Positions 29,380-43,215 are shown, counted from the first letter of the stretch. The stretch is DNA of 64,000 bases from Leptasterias polaris (GCA_037783415.1 JAZGTN010000059.1:3906001-3970000), one strand, 5' to 3'. Translations and numbers: made by a program. Notes: a model not told the origin generated them from the sequence alone.

Positions 29380-31080
29380 TTAACAACTTGACGTCTCGAT
29401 CAGTATGCTCTGACCGTCATCATGAAAAAAAACTATATTGGACTACAACATTAGAACTTGTCAAAGACCAGTATCCGCTCTTTATGTCACCCAACATATA
29501 CAAGGAATAACAACCCAGTTAAAATTTACACTCAATCGGTCATTGGATTCACGAGAAAATAGTAAAACCCCTTGTTTTGTGCGAGATCAAAACAAATGGT
29601 TTCACTCATTTCAAAAAAACTAAAACAAACTTTAGCATTTCAGACCAAAAAAGTTCGAGGGAAGATTTCCACCATGACCATTTTTATAATAATAAAGTCT
29701 GTGTACATTTTATTTGTCCAAATCTTACCTATGCTGTGCACACAAAAGAACAAGTTAAGGAAAGTGTACATGTATGATACCAAACAATTTGCCTTTGGAA
29801 AAGTCTCTACCGTGTCACATTCACCATTTAATTACGAAGCTAAGTGGTTCTACTTTACTAGAAGAAAAGACCTTAAAATATTTCATTGAAATAGTCAGGC
29901 CAAGGAGCCAACAATTTAGAGTGACCCCCACAGTTGGTGATTATTTACCCTTCAGTAAAAACTGTACCAAACAGTCAAACAAAAATCGACAAAAAAGCGT
30001 CCCTGTGGTATTTTTACACCACCATCAACGAACGCTAACAACCGTTTCCATGGGAACACAACGGCTCTTAATAGCAAGTTTCCCGCGCCCGACAGAATTT
30101 CCTTGGCTGCATACAACGAGGGGTTGCCATAGCATCATTTAAAGTAATTAATTTTACTGTTGGTGGTACTTAATGAGCTAGACCTTGCATGGTAAACAAC
30201 GTTGATAATAATTTTGTGGGTTAGACGTAAACAAGGTCAAACTGCGACTAGCGCCCTCTGTGTATACATATGTGGTGAGAGTTAAAGCTTAACTCGTTAG
30301 GTTCTATAGTTATGACAGCCAATGCTAAAAGTGTAGTTTTCTGAAAAGTATGGCATTGACGTCATCACGCTGCAATCTTCGATAATAAAACATTTAAGGG
30401 GACAGCTATACGTATAATTGCAGGGAGGCGGCGCATAGGATGGGCCGAAAGAGCCGCTTGCCTATTATATTCTGGACCCTTGTTTTTTTATCAGTAGGGT
30501 GAATAAAGGCACCGGTCTTGTCAATCGGGAGGTCTCATTGGATAGTCGTCCAAACACGTAATGGCTTTCATGTATCATGATTAGTCTCATTGTGAAGAGG
30601 TTAATCCCTATTTGTAGCGTGGTTCTTTTAGTATATTAAAAAGTATCAATCATAAAACAGAAAACACCCTTTACTCATTACGCCAGTGGCATCCTGCTGA
30701 CAGTCGTAAGAATGTACATTCATTAAACTTAACATTGTTTTAGTACACATCTAATTTAGAACGTTACGGTACCAGTGGCGTACAAGGGGGGGGGGGGGCA
30801 GAGGGCAGAATAATTGCCACCCCCACCCCAATGATATCGGAAAAACACAACGGAATTGTCCGATACAATAGCCCCCTCGAAGTTATGTCTTTGACACTGC
30901 TTGCCCTCCCGAGAGAATATTACAACAACAACAACAACAAAATAAAGCTATGCCAGAGTTGTGCCCAAGCAAGAGTGTGTTAAAAAATACCTGTCCGAAG
31001 ACAGCGGTAATTCAGTGATATTTAAATTTGAAAGCCGGTATCTGGCTTTATTCACGAGCCTTATGTAAAGACGGCCATTT
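29380..31080. other. No gene recognised
   Basis: Short frames only. A GTGGCGTA plus poly-G junction occurs at 30,774-30,799 and an (ACA)n tract at about 30,923. Confidence 0.4.
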
Positions 31081-31083
31081 GGC

Positions 31084-31415
31084 TAGAGACCATGCAACCT
31101 TTGACACCACTTCACAGAAGAGCCACAGAGACTGGAATTCCCGAAGGCAAGATTTGTATAAAAAAAAAATTAATGGAAGAACATATTATTGTTTTATTCT
31201 ATAGAGATTACTTTGTCCGATTTTTACAAACTTTAGAAGAAAGGGGGCACATCTCAATACTTGTTCAGCTGCTACTTTTACAACACTTGAATTTATGTGT
31301 GGAGTTTTGACACAATATTAAAATTTCCCACAAGACCGGTGTAGTATCTTGCCTTCCAGAAAGGCCCTGGAATGTACCATGCCATTCTCTTTGCAAACAC
31401 AGGTTACATGGTCTA
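31084..31415. mobile_element. Foldback element, family M7, copy 2
   Basis: GAGACCATGCAACCTTTGAC at the left is inverted in AACACAGGTTACATGGTCTA at the right; TA flanks both sides. Interior as in the copy at 25,396. Confidence 0.72.
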
Positions 31416-31419
31416 TAGT

Positions 31420-32740
31420 ATAGCTCCAAATTAATAATAATATTGTGTTTGTATGAAACCGCTGCAGCTGTATAGACCGCTGAATGTGAATGGCGCCCTC
31501 TCGCAGCAGAGGATCAAACATTGATCAAAGTAGTGTCAATAATGTAGTAAAAATGTGTTGTGGAGCACTAAAAGAAAGCGATGAAGTATTGTTTATTATA
31601 TATCACGTCAGAATGATAATTATTGATGCTTAAATGTATTGTATTGACTGAGTAATAATTAGTCTCGGTGAAAAAGAAAATATTTTACGAAAAAAATGAA
31701 TAAAATTAACATAATGATCCACAGTATCAGGAAACGTCGAATTCGAAACACAACTTTAAAGAAAAACTTGACATGAATGCAGAGAAATTGTTATTGTTAC
31801 TAAGAAACTTTGGGGAGATTTTGGGGACTATTACCAATACAAATAACTTTAAAATAGTATAATTCTATTGACCAAATTTAAATTTCTCCCTATAAGTGTT
31901 CCCTATACTTCTCAGTCGCCCGAAATGTGTTTACTACCACATGGGTTATAATGATTAACCTAAATTCTGCATACCTTTTAATCATTGATCTTTTCTTTCG
32001 GATCTTCCCATTCTGTTCAAGGGACAATTACTGTTCTTTTTGGAAAGCGAACGCAAGTCCACACCGGGTTAGCATGGTTTAAAACCAGTGAGTGTACCTA
32101 TTCTTTTCAACTGCGATCAAATGATCACCTCCTCCAAAATAATAGTCTCAACCATTGAGACTTGAGCAATAGCTTCCAAATAATGGTAATAAGATAATCC
32201 AAAGAGAATACAGGTCTTTGTTATGCAAATAAGAACGCCTGGTAGGTGACAAAGAGTGGAAGGACGCCCCAACGTACACGGTATTCATTACCTCACATAG
32301 AAAAAAGTACACGAAAGTCTCTGTGTCTTTTACTCCAAAAATGTTAGGTTTTCACCGCAATTCTGTGGGTAAACTACTAAAAAGGTGCAATGGTGAGTTG
32401 ATAACTGACTTGTCTTAAGAGTTAAAGTGGTGAAAATGTTATTTGTTCTCATAATTTAAAGATATTTGGGGCTTCTTTGGTACAACTACAAGGCGGTAAG
32501 TTTAAACCCCACATGTGTTGACCGGCCTTGGAATGGAAGTCTCCGCCGGGAAATTTTGCCCTGCACCCCGGCTGGACAGAGCTGTGTTGACTCGCTGGCT
32601 TTTGTTCCTTGTTCGTATTCAATATGTTGGGACGGACAATAACTTGTCCATGTACAGCCATGGCAGAAGGTTGAGTGGACTTTATTTATGCTTTGTGGTG
32701 TTTTCGAATAATTATCAATTATCTGGTTTCTGAATATTTC
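31420..32740. other. No gene recognised
   Basis: AT-rich DNA with short frames. The CG-richer patch at 32,520-32,600 has no recognisable product. Confidence 0.35.
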
Positions 32741-32750
32741 CTCTTTTCAG

Positions 32751-32819
32751 CAATCTATTACCTGGTCACAGCGTACACTAATCGGCAACATCTCTTGCAT
32801 ACCTCAAGTGAATTTAAAG
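32751..32819 (+). other. Isolated exon-like segment
   Basis: 69 nt, open in the first frame (23 codons), between TTTTCAG and GTAAGC. No homology recognised; it could belong to the transcription unit proposed downstream or be chance. Confidence 0.2.
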
Positions 32820-33449
32820 GTAAGCCTCATCGTTTGGTTTGGTCAACATAAAGCTAATAGACACAATTATCAAGAAAGATACCATAAAAGTCACATAAGA
32901 AATTCTCAGTTGTATTCCTATGCCTACTTGTTGAGAGAAAATCAGGATTTTTGACAGACAGTTATTGAATTCTAATCAATAGAGGCACTTCATAATGCAT
33001 AGGCCTATTGACAAAGATAAAGTGTAGTTCAGATTCAGCATATTTTCCGAAATTTTCACGTACTTTAAAAGCACATAAATTCCGGGCCTCTAGAATTTTT
33101 AATGGACTCACAGTACCTCGCCTCATAAAGTATTCGGAAAAGTTTCCGGAGCACGCCACCACCTTCTGGAGGTTTTTTTTAATTTTTTTTACCAATATAC
33201 ACCTGAGGATGTATTCTATCGATAGGGTTAGTACCCCAAAATGTAAAATAAATAGTTTTCATAGGGGACCGATTAAAAAAAAAATTTTTTTAGAGTGAAA
33301 TCCTAAAATTTGAAAAATAAAAAACACGCTTCTTTCCCCCTCCTTCCCCAGTCTTCTTTCCTCCTCCCCCACTACCTCTCCCCATCATTCACTCATTCTC
33401 TGTGGAAGGAATTGAACATTTGCAAGCAATTAAATAATGCAATGTACTT

Positions 33450-33530
33450 ACCGGGAATTGAACCTGTATCAAGAGAGAACAAATTATATGCACAAGAGCA
33501 TAGCCTATTTACCGCTAGGCTATGAGGGAT
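33450..33530 (-). repeat. tRNA-like sequence (degenerate)
   Basis: On the minus strand an A-box-like TAGCCTAGCGG (33512-33522) and a B-box-like GGTTCAATTCC lie about 50 bp apart. The arms do not pair well enough for a functional tRNA, so this is a SINE head or pseudogene. Confidence 0.4.
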
Positions 33531-33766
33531 TGATACCAAAATTGGTTTGATAGTTCTACAAATTTCTCCCATTACCTGTTTAGTAAAAGGTCATAATGAA
33601 TATTTAATTTTCTATGAATATTAAAATCAGCAGTTATTGTCGAATAGTTTGCATAAACTGAATATTCAGGAGTTTATGAACTAAAACCTGCTTTACATAT
33701 TAGTCACGTGAAAGGTTCTTTTGGATTATTTCATTAGTACAAGTTCATGTTCATAAGGGCAATATC

Positions 33767-33893
33767 GGGCTATTATTTCCCTTTTTTGAATCATCCTTCA
33801 ATGGGGGTATGTTTGTAGCGGCAATAGTTATGATTATGTGGAATTTGGGCTATTTTTCCCTTTTTTGAATCATCTTTCAATGGGGGTATGTTC
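33767..33893. repeat. 79-bp tandem duplication
   Basis: CCCTTTTTTGAATCATCYTTCAATGGGGGTATGTT occurs twice, about 79 bp apart. Confidence 0.8.
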
Positions 33894-34759
33894 ATCACAT
33901 CAGAGGCCACTATAGCTGGCTTACCCATTCCATAAATCAACAAGTCCTGGTGAATTTTCCAATGCGCATGAACGATGACCGACTCATGGAGTATTGCACA
34001 TTTTACCCGGACACACACACACAGCAGGAAAACGAAAACAAAATGGTGTTTATTTTCGACGAAGCTTTTGCGATTTTCTGACGCCTTTTTAAGGCCTTTA
34101 GAATTGTTAAATTTTCCTGTTTTTGGCTGTATATATTCAGTTAACCCATCTTGACAGGTAAGGCTAAAATTTAGAGTAATCGGCCAGATATTGAGGGAGC
34201 TAGAGTGGTGGCGTGCTGCGGAATTTTAGCCAAGTATTCTTCAGAAGAAGACCAAAACATTGCAACTGTTTACTGGGAAATTGAAGTATGTGCTTATTTT
34301 TTCCCAAGTATCCCTTGAACTGAATATCATTATTACTAAACCTGTCCAACAAGAAGGGGGCAAAAATGAAAAAAATAAATTAAGGTGACCAAAATGTACC
34401 AACAAGTTATAGAGGCCAACTGTTTCTCAATGGGATTTGTCCTTAACTTTTTAAGTGACTAGCCAGCAGGACCAGTTAGCTTTTCATTTCACTGGTCCAT
34501 CAACTTTTACACTTGTCCATAATTCATACTAAAGTGGGATGCTTTTCAACACTATGCTAACTAGCTGGACCAATTGGGATGGATTTTAACTGGTCCTTGT
34601 GTGTTTTAACTGGCAGTTGGCCAGTGGACCACTGTCAAGGGAGAATGTTGCCCAAAGTGCCTGTACAAATTTACCTCTTACAGCAATTCCCATCAACAGC
34701 TGTTACTCTAAAATGTTCTTGCAGCTTATTTAAAATCAACAAATTTGTTTCTTATGCAG

Positions 34760-34897
34760 ACAAAGGCGTGCCAATCTCCAAGGATATTTAGCCATTAGCG
34801 ACATCTAAGAAGACATCGGAGGCATAAAGATGCACACCGTCTGCCCCATGTCTACCCATCACTAATCTACATGTGCAGATGTATCCAAGAAGAAAGA
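34760..34897 (+). other. Exon-like segment E, left copy
   Basis: Acceptor CTTATGCAG, donor GTAAGT, 138 nt. Diverged duplicate of 48,832-48,937: shared GCGTGCC-TCTCCAA and ATGTCTACCCATCA, and the following intron also shares GTGGGCTGTTTTTGCAGCAC. Stops occur in all frames. Confidence 0.45.
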
Positions 34898-35007
34898 GTA
34901 AGTAAGTTTTTCCCCTTTGCCTTTGGTGCAGTGGGCTGTTTTTGCAGCACTGTACACAACATCATTTTATACCACATCATGGAACCTCATTTACGCCCAA
35001 GTCTATA

Positions 35008-36522
35008 GATTGGCAATGGTTGCCAAGATGACTGACAATGTTTTCTAAAATGTATGGCAATGGTTGCCCAGATGTATAGCAATGGTTGCCCAGATGTATA
35101 GCAATGGTTGCCCAGATGAATGGCAATAATTGCCCAGATGTATGGCAATGTTTGCTCAGATCAATGGCAATGGTTGCCCAGATGAATGACATTGGTAGCC
35201 CAGATGAATGGCAATGGTTGCCCAGAAGAATGGCAATGGTTGCCCAGAACAATGGCATCGGTTGCCCTGATGAATGCAATGGTTGCCCAGATGAATGGCA
35301 ATAATTGCCCAGATGAATCGCAATGTTTGCTCAGATCAACGGCAATGGTTGCCCAGATGTATGGCAATGGTTGCCCAGATGAATGGCAATGGTTGCCCAG
35401 ATCAATGGCATCGGTTGCCCTGATGAATGCAATGGTTGCCCAGATGAATGGCAATAATTGCCCAGATGAATCGCAATGTTTGCTCAGATCAACGGCAATG
35501 GTTGCCCAGATGTATGGCAATGGTTGCCCAGATGAATGGCAATGGTTGCCCAGATATATGACAATGGTTGCCCAGATGAATGGGAATGGTTGCCCTTATG
35601 AATGACAATGGTTGCCCAGATGACTGGAAATGGTTGCTCAGATGAATGGCATTGGTTGCCGAGATGAATGGCAATTGTTTCTTAGATGAGGGGCAATTGT
35701 TGTCCAGATGAATGGCAATGGTTGCCCAGATGAATGGCAATAATTGCCCATATGTATGGCAATGGTTGCTCAGATCAATGGCAATGGTTGCCCAGATGAA
35801 TGACATTGGTTGCCCAGATGAATGGCAATGGTTGCCCAGATGAATGGCAATGGTTGCCCAGAACAATGGCAATGGTTGCCCAGATCAATGACAATAGTTA
35901 CCCAGAACAATAATAATAATAATAATAATATTTAAAATTTATATTGCGCCCCTTACATACAAAATGATCAAAGGCGCAGAACACATGTTAAAAAGCACAT
36001 AATGGAAGAAAAGGACAAAGAAAAAAGACAATGGCAATGGTTGCCCAGATCAATGGCAATGGTTGCCCAGATGAATGACATTGGTTGCCCAGATGAATGA
36101 CATTGGTTGCCCAGATGAATGGCAATGGTTGCCCAGATGAATGGCAATGGTTGCCCAGAACAATGGCAATGGTTGCCCAGATCAATGACAATAGTTGCCC
36201 AGATCAATGACAATGGTTACCCAGAACAATGGCAATGGTTGCTCAGATCAATGGCAATGGTTGCCCAGATGAATGACATTGGTTGCCCAGATGAATGGCA
36301 ATGGTTGCCCAGATGACTGGCAATGGTTGCCCAGATGAATGGCAATGGTTGCCCTGATGAATGGCAATGTTTGCTTAGATCAACGGCAATGCTTGCCCAG
36401 ATGAATGTCAATGATTACCCAGAGGACTGGCAATAGTTGCCCAGATGACTGCAGTTCTTGACTATATCAATGGCAATGGTTGCCCAGATAACTGGCAATG
36501 GTTGCCCAGATTCATTGGAATG
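35008..36522. repeat. 22-bp minisatellite array, left block
   Basis: Unit TGGCAATGGTTGCCCAGATG plus AA, about 65 copies with variation mainly in the last bases (GATGAA, GATCAA, GATGTA, GAACAA). Each unit contains the dyad GGCAA-TGG-TTGCC. 22 bp times 3 equals 66 nt, which keeps frames open on both strands. Interrupted by a retroelement tail at 35,908-36,031. Confidence 0.95.
35908..36031 (-). mobile_element. LINE/SINE 3'-tail fragment inserted in the minisatellite
   Basis: On the minus strand it reads CTGCGCCTTTGATCATTTTG...GGGGCGCAATATAAATTTTA and ends in ATT repeats. This is the same tail type as the LINE and SINE at 18,240-18,300 and 18,720-18,766. It dates after the array's formation. 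Confidence 0.75.
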
Positions 36523-36525
36523 GTT

Positions 36526-36775
36526 TTTATGAATGTTTTTCGGCAATCACTTCAAAGTGACAGACCGTCGTATTCTTCTGTCAGGTTTCTGTTGGGATGC
36601 TTTGTGTAAACTGTGCATGAAACCAATTGTTTTAATGATGTGTAATGGTTTTAGACTCTAAATGTTGCAAATTGTGTGATTTATTTGTGTTGCAGAAGAG
36701 ATCTCCTGTCAACACTGTAGATATCCAAGACTGGCCTATGATAATCAAGCTGCACTCTACAGTGAAAAGGTATAG
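36526..36775 (+). repeat. Exon-bearing block, copy 0 (diverged)
   Basis: Non-minisatellite block with TTTTTATGAATGTTTTT, GACTCTAAATGTTGCAAATT, acceptor GTGTTGCAG, exon 36,696-36,769 (74 nt) and donor GTATAG. It shares AAGAGATCT and the overall layout with copies 1-7 but is the most diverged, so probably ancestral. Confidence 0.6.
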
Positions 36776-38804
36776 ATAAGTTTCATTGAAAAAGTTTGTA
36801 TCTAGTATGGCAATAGTTTCAGATGTTACAGGCTGGGTTTTTCCAGGTTTTAGATATTTTGGAAAGTTCCAAAGGATGCTTTATGTCAGACACAATTTCA
36901 GGACACATTTTTTTTTAGCTTTGCCAGATTAGTTTAATTCTGAGAGAAAGAGAGAGAGAGCTCACTGGTAAAAAGTTTATACCGGCACCAATATTCAAGA
37001 GAAGTTTCAAGCAAATGATGCTTTCAAACTACTGGAAGGTGCTGGTCAATGGCAATGGTTGCCGAAATGAATGGTAATGGTTGCGAGATGATTGGCAAGT
37101 GTTGTCAAGATGAATGGCAATGATTGCCCGGATGTATGGCAACGGTTGCCGAGTCTGTGGCAATGGTCGCCCAGATTAATGGCAATGGTTACCCAGATGA
37201 ATAGCAACTGTTGCCCGGATAAATGGCAATGGTTGCCCAAATGACTGGCAAGTTTTGCACAGATCAATGTCATTGGTTGCCCAGATCATTGACACTGGTT
37301 GCCTAAATGACTGGCAATGGTTGCCCAGATGACTGGCAACTGTTGCCCGGATAAATGGCAATGGTTGCCCAGATGACTGGCAAGTGTTGTAATGTCAATG
37401 GTTGCACCGTTGACTGGCAATGGTTGTCCAGCTCAAGGGCAATGGTTGCCCACATTGATGGCACTAGTTGCACAGGTCAATGACAAAGGTTTCTTAGATG
37501 AGTGTCAATGGTTGCCCAGTTGACTGACAATAGCTTCTTAAAGAATGGCAATGGTGGCCTAGATGATTTGCAACTGTTCCCCATAAGCCTGGCTCTGATT
37601 GATCTGGTTGCTCTGATTGATGGCAATGGTTGCCCAGATCAATGGCAATGGTTGCCCAGATTGATGGCAATGGTTGCCCAGATTGATGGCAATTTTTGCC
37701 AAGATGATTTGCAATGTTTGCCCAGATGTATGGCAATGGTTGCCCAGATGAATGGCAATGGTTGCCCAGATGAATGGCAATGGTTGCCCAGATTGATGGC
37801 AATGGTTGCCCAGATGAATGGAAATGGTTACCCAGATGTATGGCAATGGTTGCCCAGATCTATTGCAAAGTTTTCCAAGTCTGTGGTAATGGTTGCCCAG
37901 ATGACTGGCAATGGTTGCCAAGATGAATGACAATGGTTGCTCTGATTGATGGCAATCGTTGCCCAGATGAATGGCAATGGTTGCCTAGATTGATGGCAAT
38001 GGTTGCCAAATATATGGCAATAATTGCCCAGATGTATGGCAATGGTTGCCCAGATGTATGGCAATGGTTGCCCAGTCTGTGGCAATTGTTGCATAGATGT
38101 ATGGCACTGGTTACCCAGATGAATGACAATGATTGCCCAAATGACTGGCAAGGGTTGCTCAGATGTATGGCAATGGTTGCCCAGATGTATGGCAATGGTT
38201 GCCCAGATGTATGGCAATGGTTGCCCAGATGTATTGCAATGGTTGTCCGGATGACTGTCAATAGTTGCCCAGATGACTAGAAATGGTTGCCCAGATGACT
38301 AGAAATAGTTGCCCAGATAACTGGCAAGGCCTGCCAAAATGTATGGCAATGATTGCCCAGTCTGTGGTAATTGTTGCATAGATGTATGGCACTGGTTGCC
38401 CAGATAAATGGCATTGGTTGCCAAGATCAATGGCATTGGTTGCCGAGATTGATGGCAATGGTTGCCGAGTCTGTGTCAATGGTTGCCCAGATCAATGGCA
38501 AGGGTCGCCCAGATTTATTGCAAGGGTTTCTTAGATGATGCACAGATGTGAGGCAAAGGTTTTCCAGATCAATGAAAATGGTTGCCCAGATGCCTGGCAA
38601 TGGTTGCCCAGATCAATGGCAATGGTTGCCAAGATTTATGGCTAAGGTTTTTATGAATGTTTGTTGGCATTCATTTCAAAGTGTCAGGCTGTCAGGTTTC
38701 CGTTGGGATGTTTCTTGGAAATTGTCCTGACACCAATTGTTGTAATGATGGTTATTGTTTTTAGACTCTAAATGTTGCAAATTGTGTGATTTTTTGTTTT
38801 GTAG

Positions 38805-38880
38805 AAGAGATCTACCAATCAACAAGTAGATGTCCAAAACTAGCTACAATGAAGAAGCTTCATGCCCTCTCGATAAAAAG
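38805..38880 (+). other. Amplified exon module, copy 1
   Basis: 76 nt between TTTTTGTTTTGTAG and GTATAT, beginning AAGAGATCTACC and ending CTCTCGATAAAAAG. Open only in the third frame (EIYQSTSRCPKLATMKKLHA...). 76 nt is not a multiple of 3, so serial splicing of modules would change the frame. Confidence 0.45.
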
Positions 38881-40046
38881 GTATATTTCAATTGTTGCCC
38901 AGATCAATGGCAATGGTTGCCCAGATTGATGGCAATGGTTGCCCAGATTGATGGCAATTTTTGCCAAGATGATTTGCAATGTTTGCCCAGATGTATGGCA
39001 ATGGTTGCCCAGATGAATGGCAATGGTTGCCCAGATGAATGGCAATGGTTGCCCAGATTGATGGCAATGGTTGCCCAGATGAATGGAAATGGTTACCCAG
39101 ATGTATGGCAATGGTTGCCCAGATCTATTGCAAAGTTTTCCAAGTCTGTGGTAATGGTTGCCCAGATGACTGGCAATGGTTGCCAAGATGAATGACAATG
39201 GTTGCTCTGATTGATGGCAATCGTTGCCCAGATGAATGGCAATGGTTGCCTAGATTGATGGCAATGGTTGCCAAATATATGGCAATAATTGCCCAGATGT
39301 ATGGCAATGGTTGCCCAGATGTATGGCAATGGTTGCCCAGTCTGTGGCAATTGTTGCATAGATGTATGGCACTGGTTACCCAGATGAATGACAATCATTG
39401 CCCAGATGACTGGCAAGGGTTGCCCAGTCTGTGGCATTGGTTGCTCAGATGTATGGCAATGGTTGCCCAGATGTATGGCAATGGTTGCCCAGATGTATTG
39501 CAATGGTTGTCCGGATGACTGTCAATAGTTGCCCAGATGACTAGAAATGGTTGCCCAGATAACTGGCAAGGCCTGCCAAAATGTATGGCAATGATTGCCC
39601 AGTCTGTGGTAATTGTTGCATAGATGTATGGCACTGGTTGCCCAGATAAATGGCATTGGTTGCCAAGATCAATGGCATTGGTTGCCGAGATTGATGGCAA
39701 TGGTTGCCGAGTCTGTGTCAATGGTTGCCCAGATCAATGGCAAGGGTCGCCCAGATTTATTGCAAGGGTTTCTTAGATGATGCACAGATGTGAGGCAAAG
39801 GTTTTCCAGATCAATGAAAATGGTTGCCCAGATGCCTGGCAATGGTTGCCCAGATCAATGGCAATGGTTGCCAAGATTTATGGCTAAGGTTTTTATGAAT
39901 GTTTGTTGGCATTCATTTCAAAGTGTCAGGCTGTCAGGTTTCCGTTGGGATGCTTCTTGGAAATTGTCCTGACACCAATTGTTGTAATGATGGTTATTGT
40001 TTTTAGACTCTAAATGTTGCAAATTGTGTGATTTTTTGTTTTGTAG

Positions 40047-40122
40047 AAGAGATCTACCAATCAACAAGTAGATGTCCAAAACTAGCTACAATGAAGAAGC
40101 TTCATGCCCTCTCGATAAAAAG
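40047..40122 (+). other. Amplified exon module, copy 2
   Basis: Identical to copy 1, including TCCAAAAC at the point where copies 3-6 have TCCTAAAC. Same acceptor and donor. Confidence 0.45.
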
Positions 40123-41584
40123 GTATATTTCAATTGTTGCCCAGATCAATGGCAATGGTTGCCCAGATGACTGGCAAGTGTTGCACCAATCAATGTCAAT
40201 GGTTGCCCTGTCTGTGTCAATGGCTGCCCAGATCAATGGCAATGGTTGCCCAGATGACTGGCAATGGTTGTCCAGCTCAAGGGCAATGGTTGCCCACATT
40301 GATGGCACTAGTTGCACAGGTCAATGACAAAGGTTTCTTAGATGAGTGTCAATGGTTGCCCAGTTGACTGGCAATGGTTGCCCAGATGACTGGCAATGGT
40401 TGTCCAGCTCAAGGACAATGGTTGCCCACATTGATGGCACTAGTTGCACAGGTCAATGACAAAGGTTTTTTAGATGAGTGTCAATGGTTGCCCAGTTGAC
40501 TGGCAATGGTTGCCCAGATGAATGGCAATGGTTGCCCATCCAGATGACTGACAATAGCTTCTTAAAGAATGGCAATGGTGGCCTAGATGATTTGCAACTG
40601 TTCCCCATAAGCCTGGCTCTGATTGATCTGGTTGCTCTGATTGATGGCAATGGTTGCCCAGATCAATGGCAATGGTTGCCCAGATTGTTGGCAATTTTTG
40701 CCAAGATGATTTGCAATGTTTGCCCAGATGTATGGCAATGGTTGCCCAGATGAATGGCAATGGTTGCCCAGATTGATGGCAATGGTTGCCCAGATGAATG
40801 GCAATGGTTACCCAGATGTATGGCAATGGTTGCCCAGATCTATTGCAAAGTTTTCCAAGTCTGTGGCAATGGTTGCCCAGATGACTGGCAATGGTTGCCA
40901 AGATGAATGACAATGGTTGCCCGTATGTATGGCAATCGTTGCCCAGATGAATGGCAATGGTTGCCTAGATTGATGGCAATGGTTGCCAAATATATGGCAA
41001 TAATTGCCCAGATGTATGGCAATGGTTGCCCAGATGTATGGCAATGGTTGCCCAGTCTGTGGCAATTGTTGCATAGATGTATGGCACTAGTTACCCAGAT
41101 GAATGACAATGATTGCCCAGATGACTGGCAAGGGTTGCCCAGTCTGTGGTAATTGTTGCATAGATGTATGGCACTTGCCCAGATAAATGGCAAGTGTTGC
41201 CAAGATCAATGGCATTGGTTGCCGAGATTGATGGCAATGGTTGCCGAGTCTGTGTCAATGGTTGCCCAGATCAATGGCAAGGGTCGCCCAGATTTATTGC
41301 AAGGGTTTCTTAGATGATGCACAGATGTGAGGCAAAGGTTTTCCAGATCAATGAAAATGGTTCCCCAGATGCCTGGCAATGGTTGCCCAGATCAATGGCA
41401 ATGGTTGCCAAGATTTATGGCTAAGGTTTTTATGAATGTTTGTTGGCATTCATTTCAAAGTGTCAGGCTGTCAGGTTTCCGTTGCGATGCTTCTTGGAAA
41501 TTGTCCTGACACCAATTGTTGTAATGATGGTTATTGTTTTTAGACTCTAAATGTTGCAAATTGTGTGATTTTTTTGTTTTGTAG

Positions 41585-41660
41585 AAGAGATCTACCAATC
41601 AACAAGTAGATGTCCTAAACTAGCTACAATGAAGAAGCTTCATGCCCTCTCGATAAAAAG
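41585..41660 (+). other. Amplified exon module, copy 3
   Basis: As copy 1 with the TCCTAAAC variant; the pyrimidine tract has one extra T. Confidence 0.45.
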
Positions 41661-43139
41661 GTATATTTCAATTGTTGCCCAGATCAATGGCAATGGTTGC
41701 CCAGATGACTGGCAAGTGTTGCACAAATCAATGTCAATGGTTGCCCTGTCTGTGTCAATGGCTGCCCAGATCAATGGCAATGGTTGCCCAGATGACTGGC
41801 AATGGTTGTCCAGCTCAAGGGCAATGGTTGCCCACATTGATGGCACTAGTTGCACAGGTCAATGACAAAGGTTTCTTAGATGAGTGTCAATGGTTGCCCA
41901 GTTGACTGGCAATGGTTGCCCAGATGACTGGCAATGGTTGTCCAGCTCAAGGACAATGGTTGCCCACATTGATGGCACTAGTTGCACAGGTCAATGACAA
42001 AGGTTTCTTAGATGAGTGTCAATGGTTGCCCAGTTGACTGGCAATGGTTGCCCAGATGAATGGCAATGGTTGCCCAGATGACTGACAATAGCTTCTTAAA
42101 GAATGGCAATGGTGGCCTAGATGATTTGCAACTGTTCCCCATAAGCCTGGCTCTGATTGATCTGGTTGCTCAGATTGATGGCAATGGTTGCCCAGATCAA
42201 TGGCAATGGTTGCCCAGATTGTTGGCAATTTTTGCCAAGATGATTTGCAATGTTTGCCCAGATGTATGGCAATGGTTGCCCAGATGAATGGCAATGGTTG
42301 CCCAGATTGATGGCAATGGTTGCCCAGATGAATGGCAATGGTTACCCAGATGTATGGCAATGGTTGCCCAGATGTATGGCAATGGTTGCCCAGATCTATT
42401 GCAAAGTTTTCCAAGTCTGTGGCAATGGTTGCCCAGATGACTGGCAATGGTTGCCAAGATGAATGACAATGGTTGCCCGTATGTATGGCAATCGTTGCCC
42501 AGATGAATGGCAATGGTTGCCTAGATTGATGGCAATGGTTGCCAAATATATGGCAATAATTGCCCAGATGTATGGCAATGGTTGCCCAGATGTATGGCAA
42601 TGGTTGCCCAGTCTGTGGCAATTGTTGCATAGATGTATGGCACTAGTTACCCAGATGAATGACAATGATTGCCCAGATGACTGGCAAGGGTTGCCCAGTC
42701 TGTGGTAATTGTTGCATAGATGTATGGCACTTGCCCAGATAAATGGCAAGTGTTGCCAAGATCAATGGCATTGGTTGCCGAGATTGATGGCAATGGTTGC
42801 CGAGTCTGTGTCAATGGTTGCCCAGATCAATGGCAAGGGTCGCCCAGATTTATTGCAAGGGTTTCTTAGATGATGCACAGATGTGAGTCAAAGGTTTTCC
42901 AGATCAATGAAAATGGTTCCCCAGATGCCTGGCAATGGTTGCCCAGATCAATGGCAATGGTTGCCAAGATTTATGGCTAAGGTTTTTATGAATGTTTGTT
43001 GGCATTCATTTCAAAGTGTCAGGCTGTCAGGTTTCCGTTGGGATGCTTCTTGGAAATTGTCCTGACACCAATTGTTGTAATGATGGTTATTGTTTTTAGA
43101 CTCTAAATGTTGCAAATTGTGTGATTTTTTGTTTTGTAG

Positions 43140-43215
43140 AAGAGATCTACCAATCAACAAGTAGATGTCCTAAACTAGCTACAATGAAGAAGCTTCATGC
43201 CCTCTCGATAAAAAG
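43140..43215 (+). other. Amplified exon module, copy 4
   Basis: TCCTAAAC variant; splice-site sequences unchanged. Confidence 0.45.

Noticed and set aside
32449..32661. Minus-strand frame with GDFHSKAGQHMWGLNLPP
   Set aside because: Open for 70 codons but no match to a family that I can name and no splice or start context.
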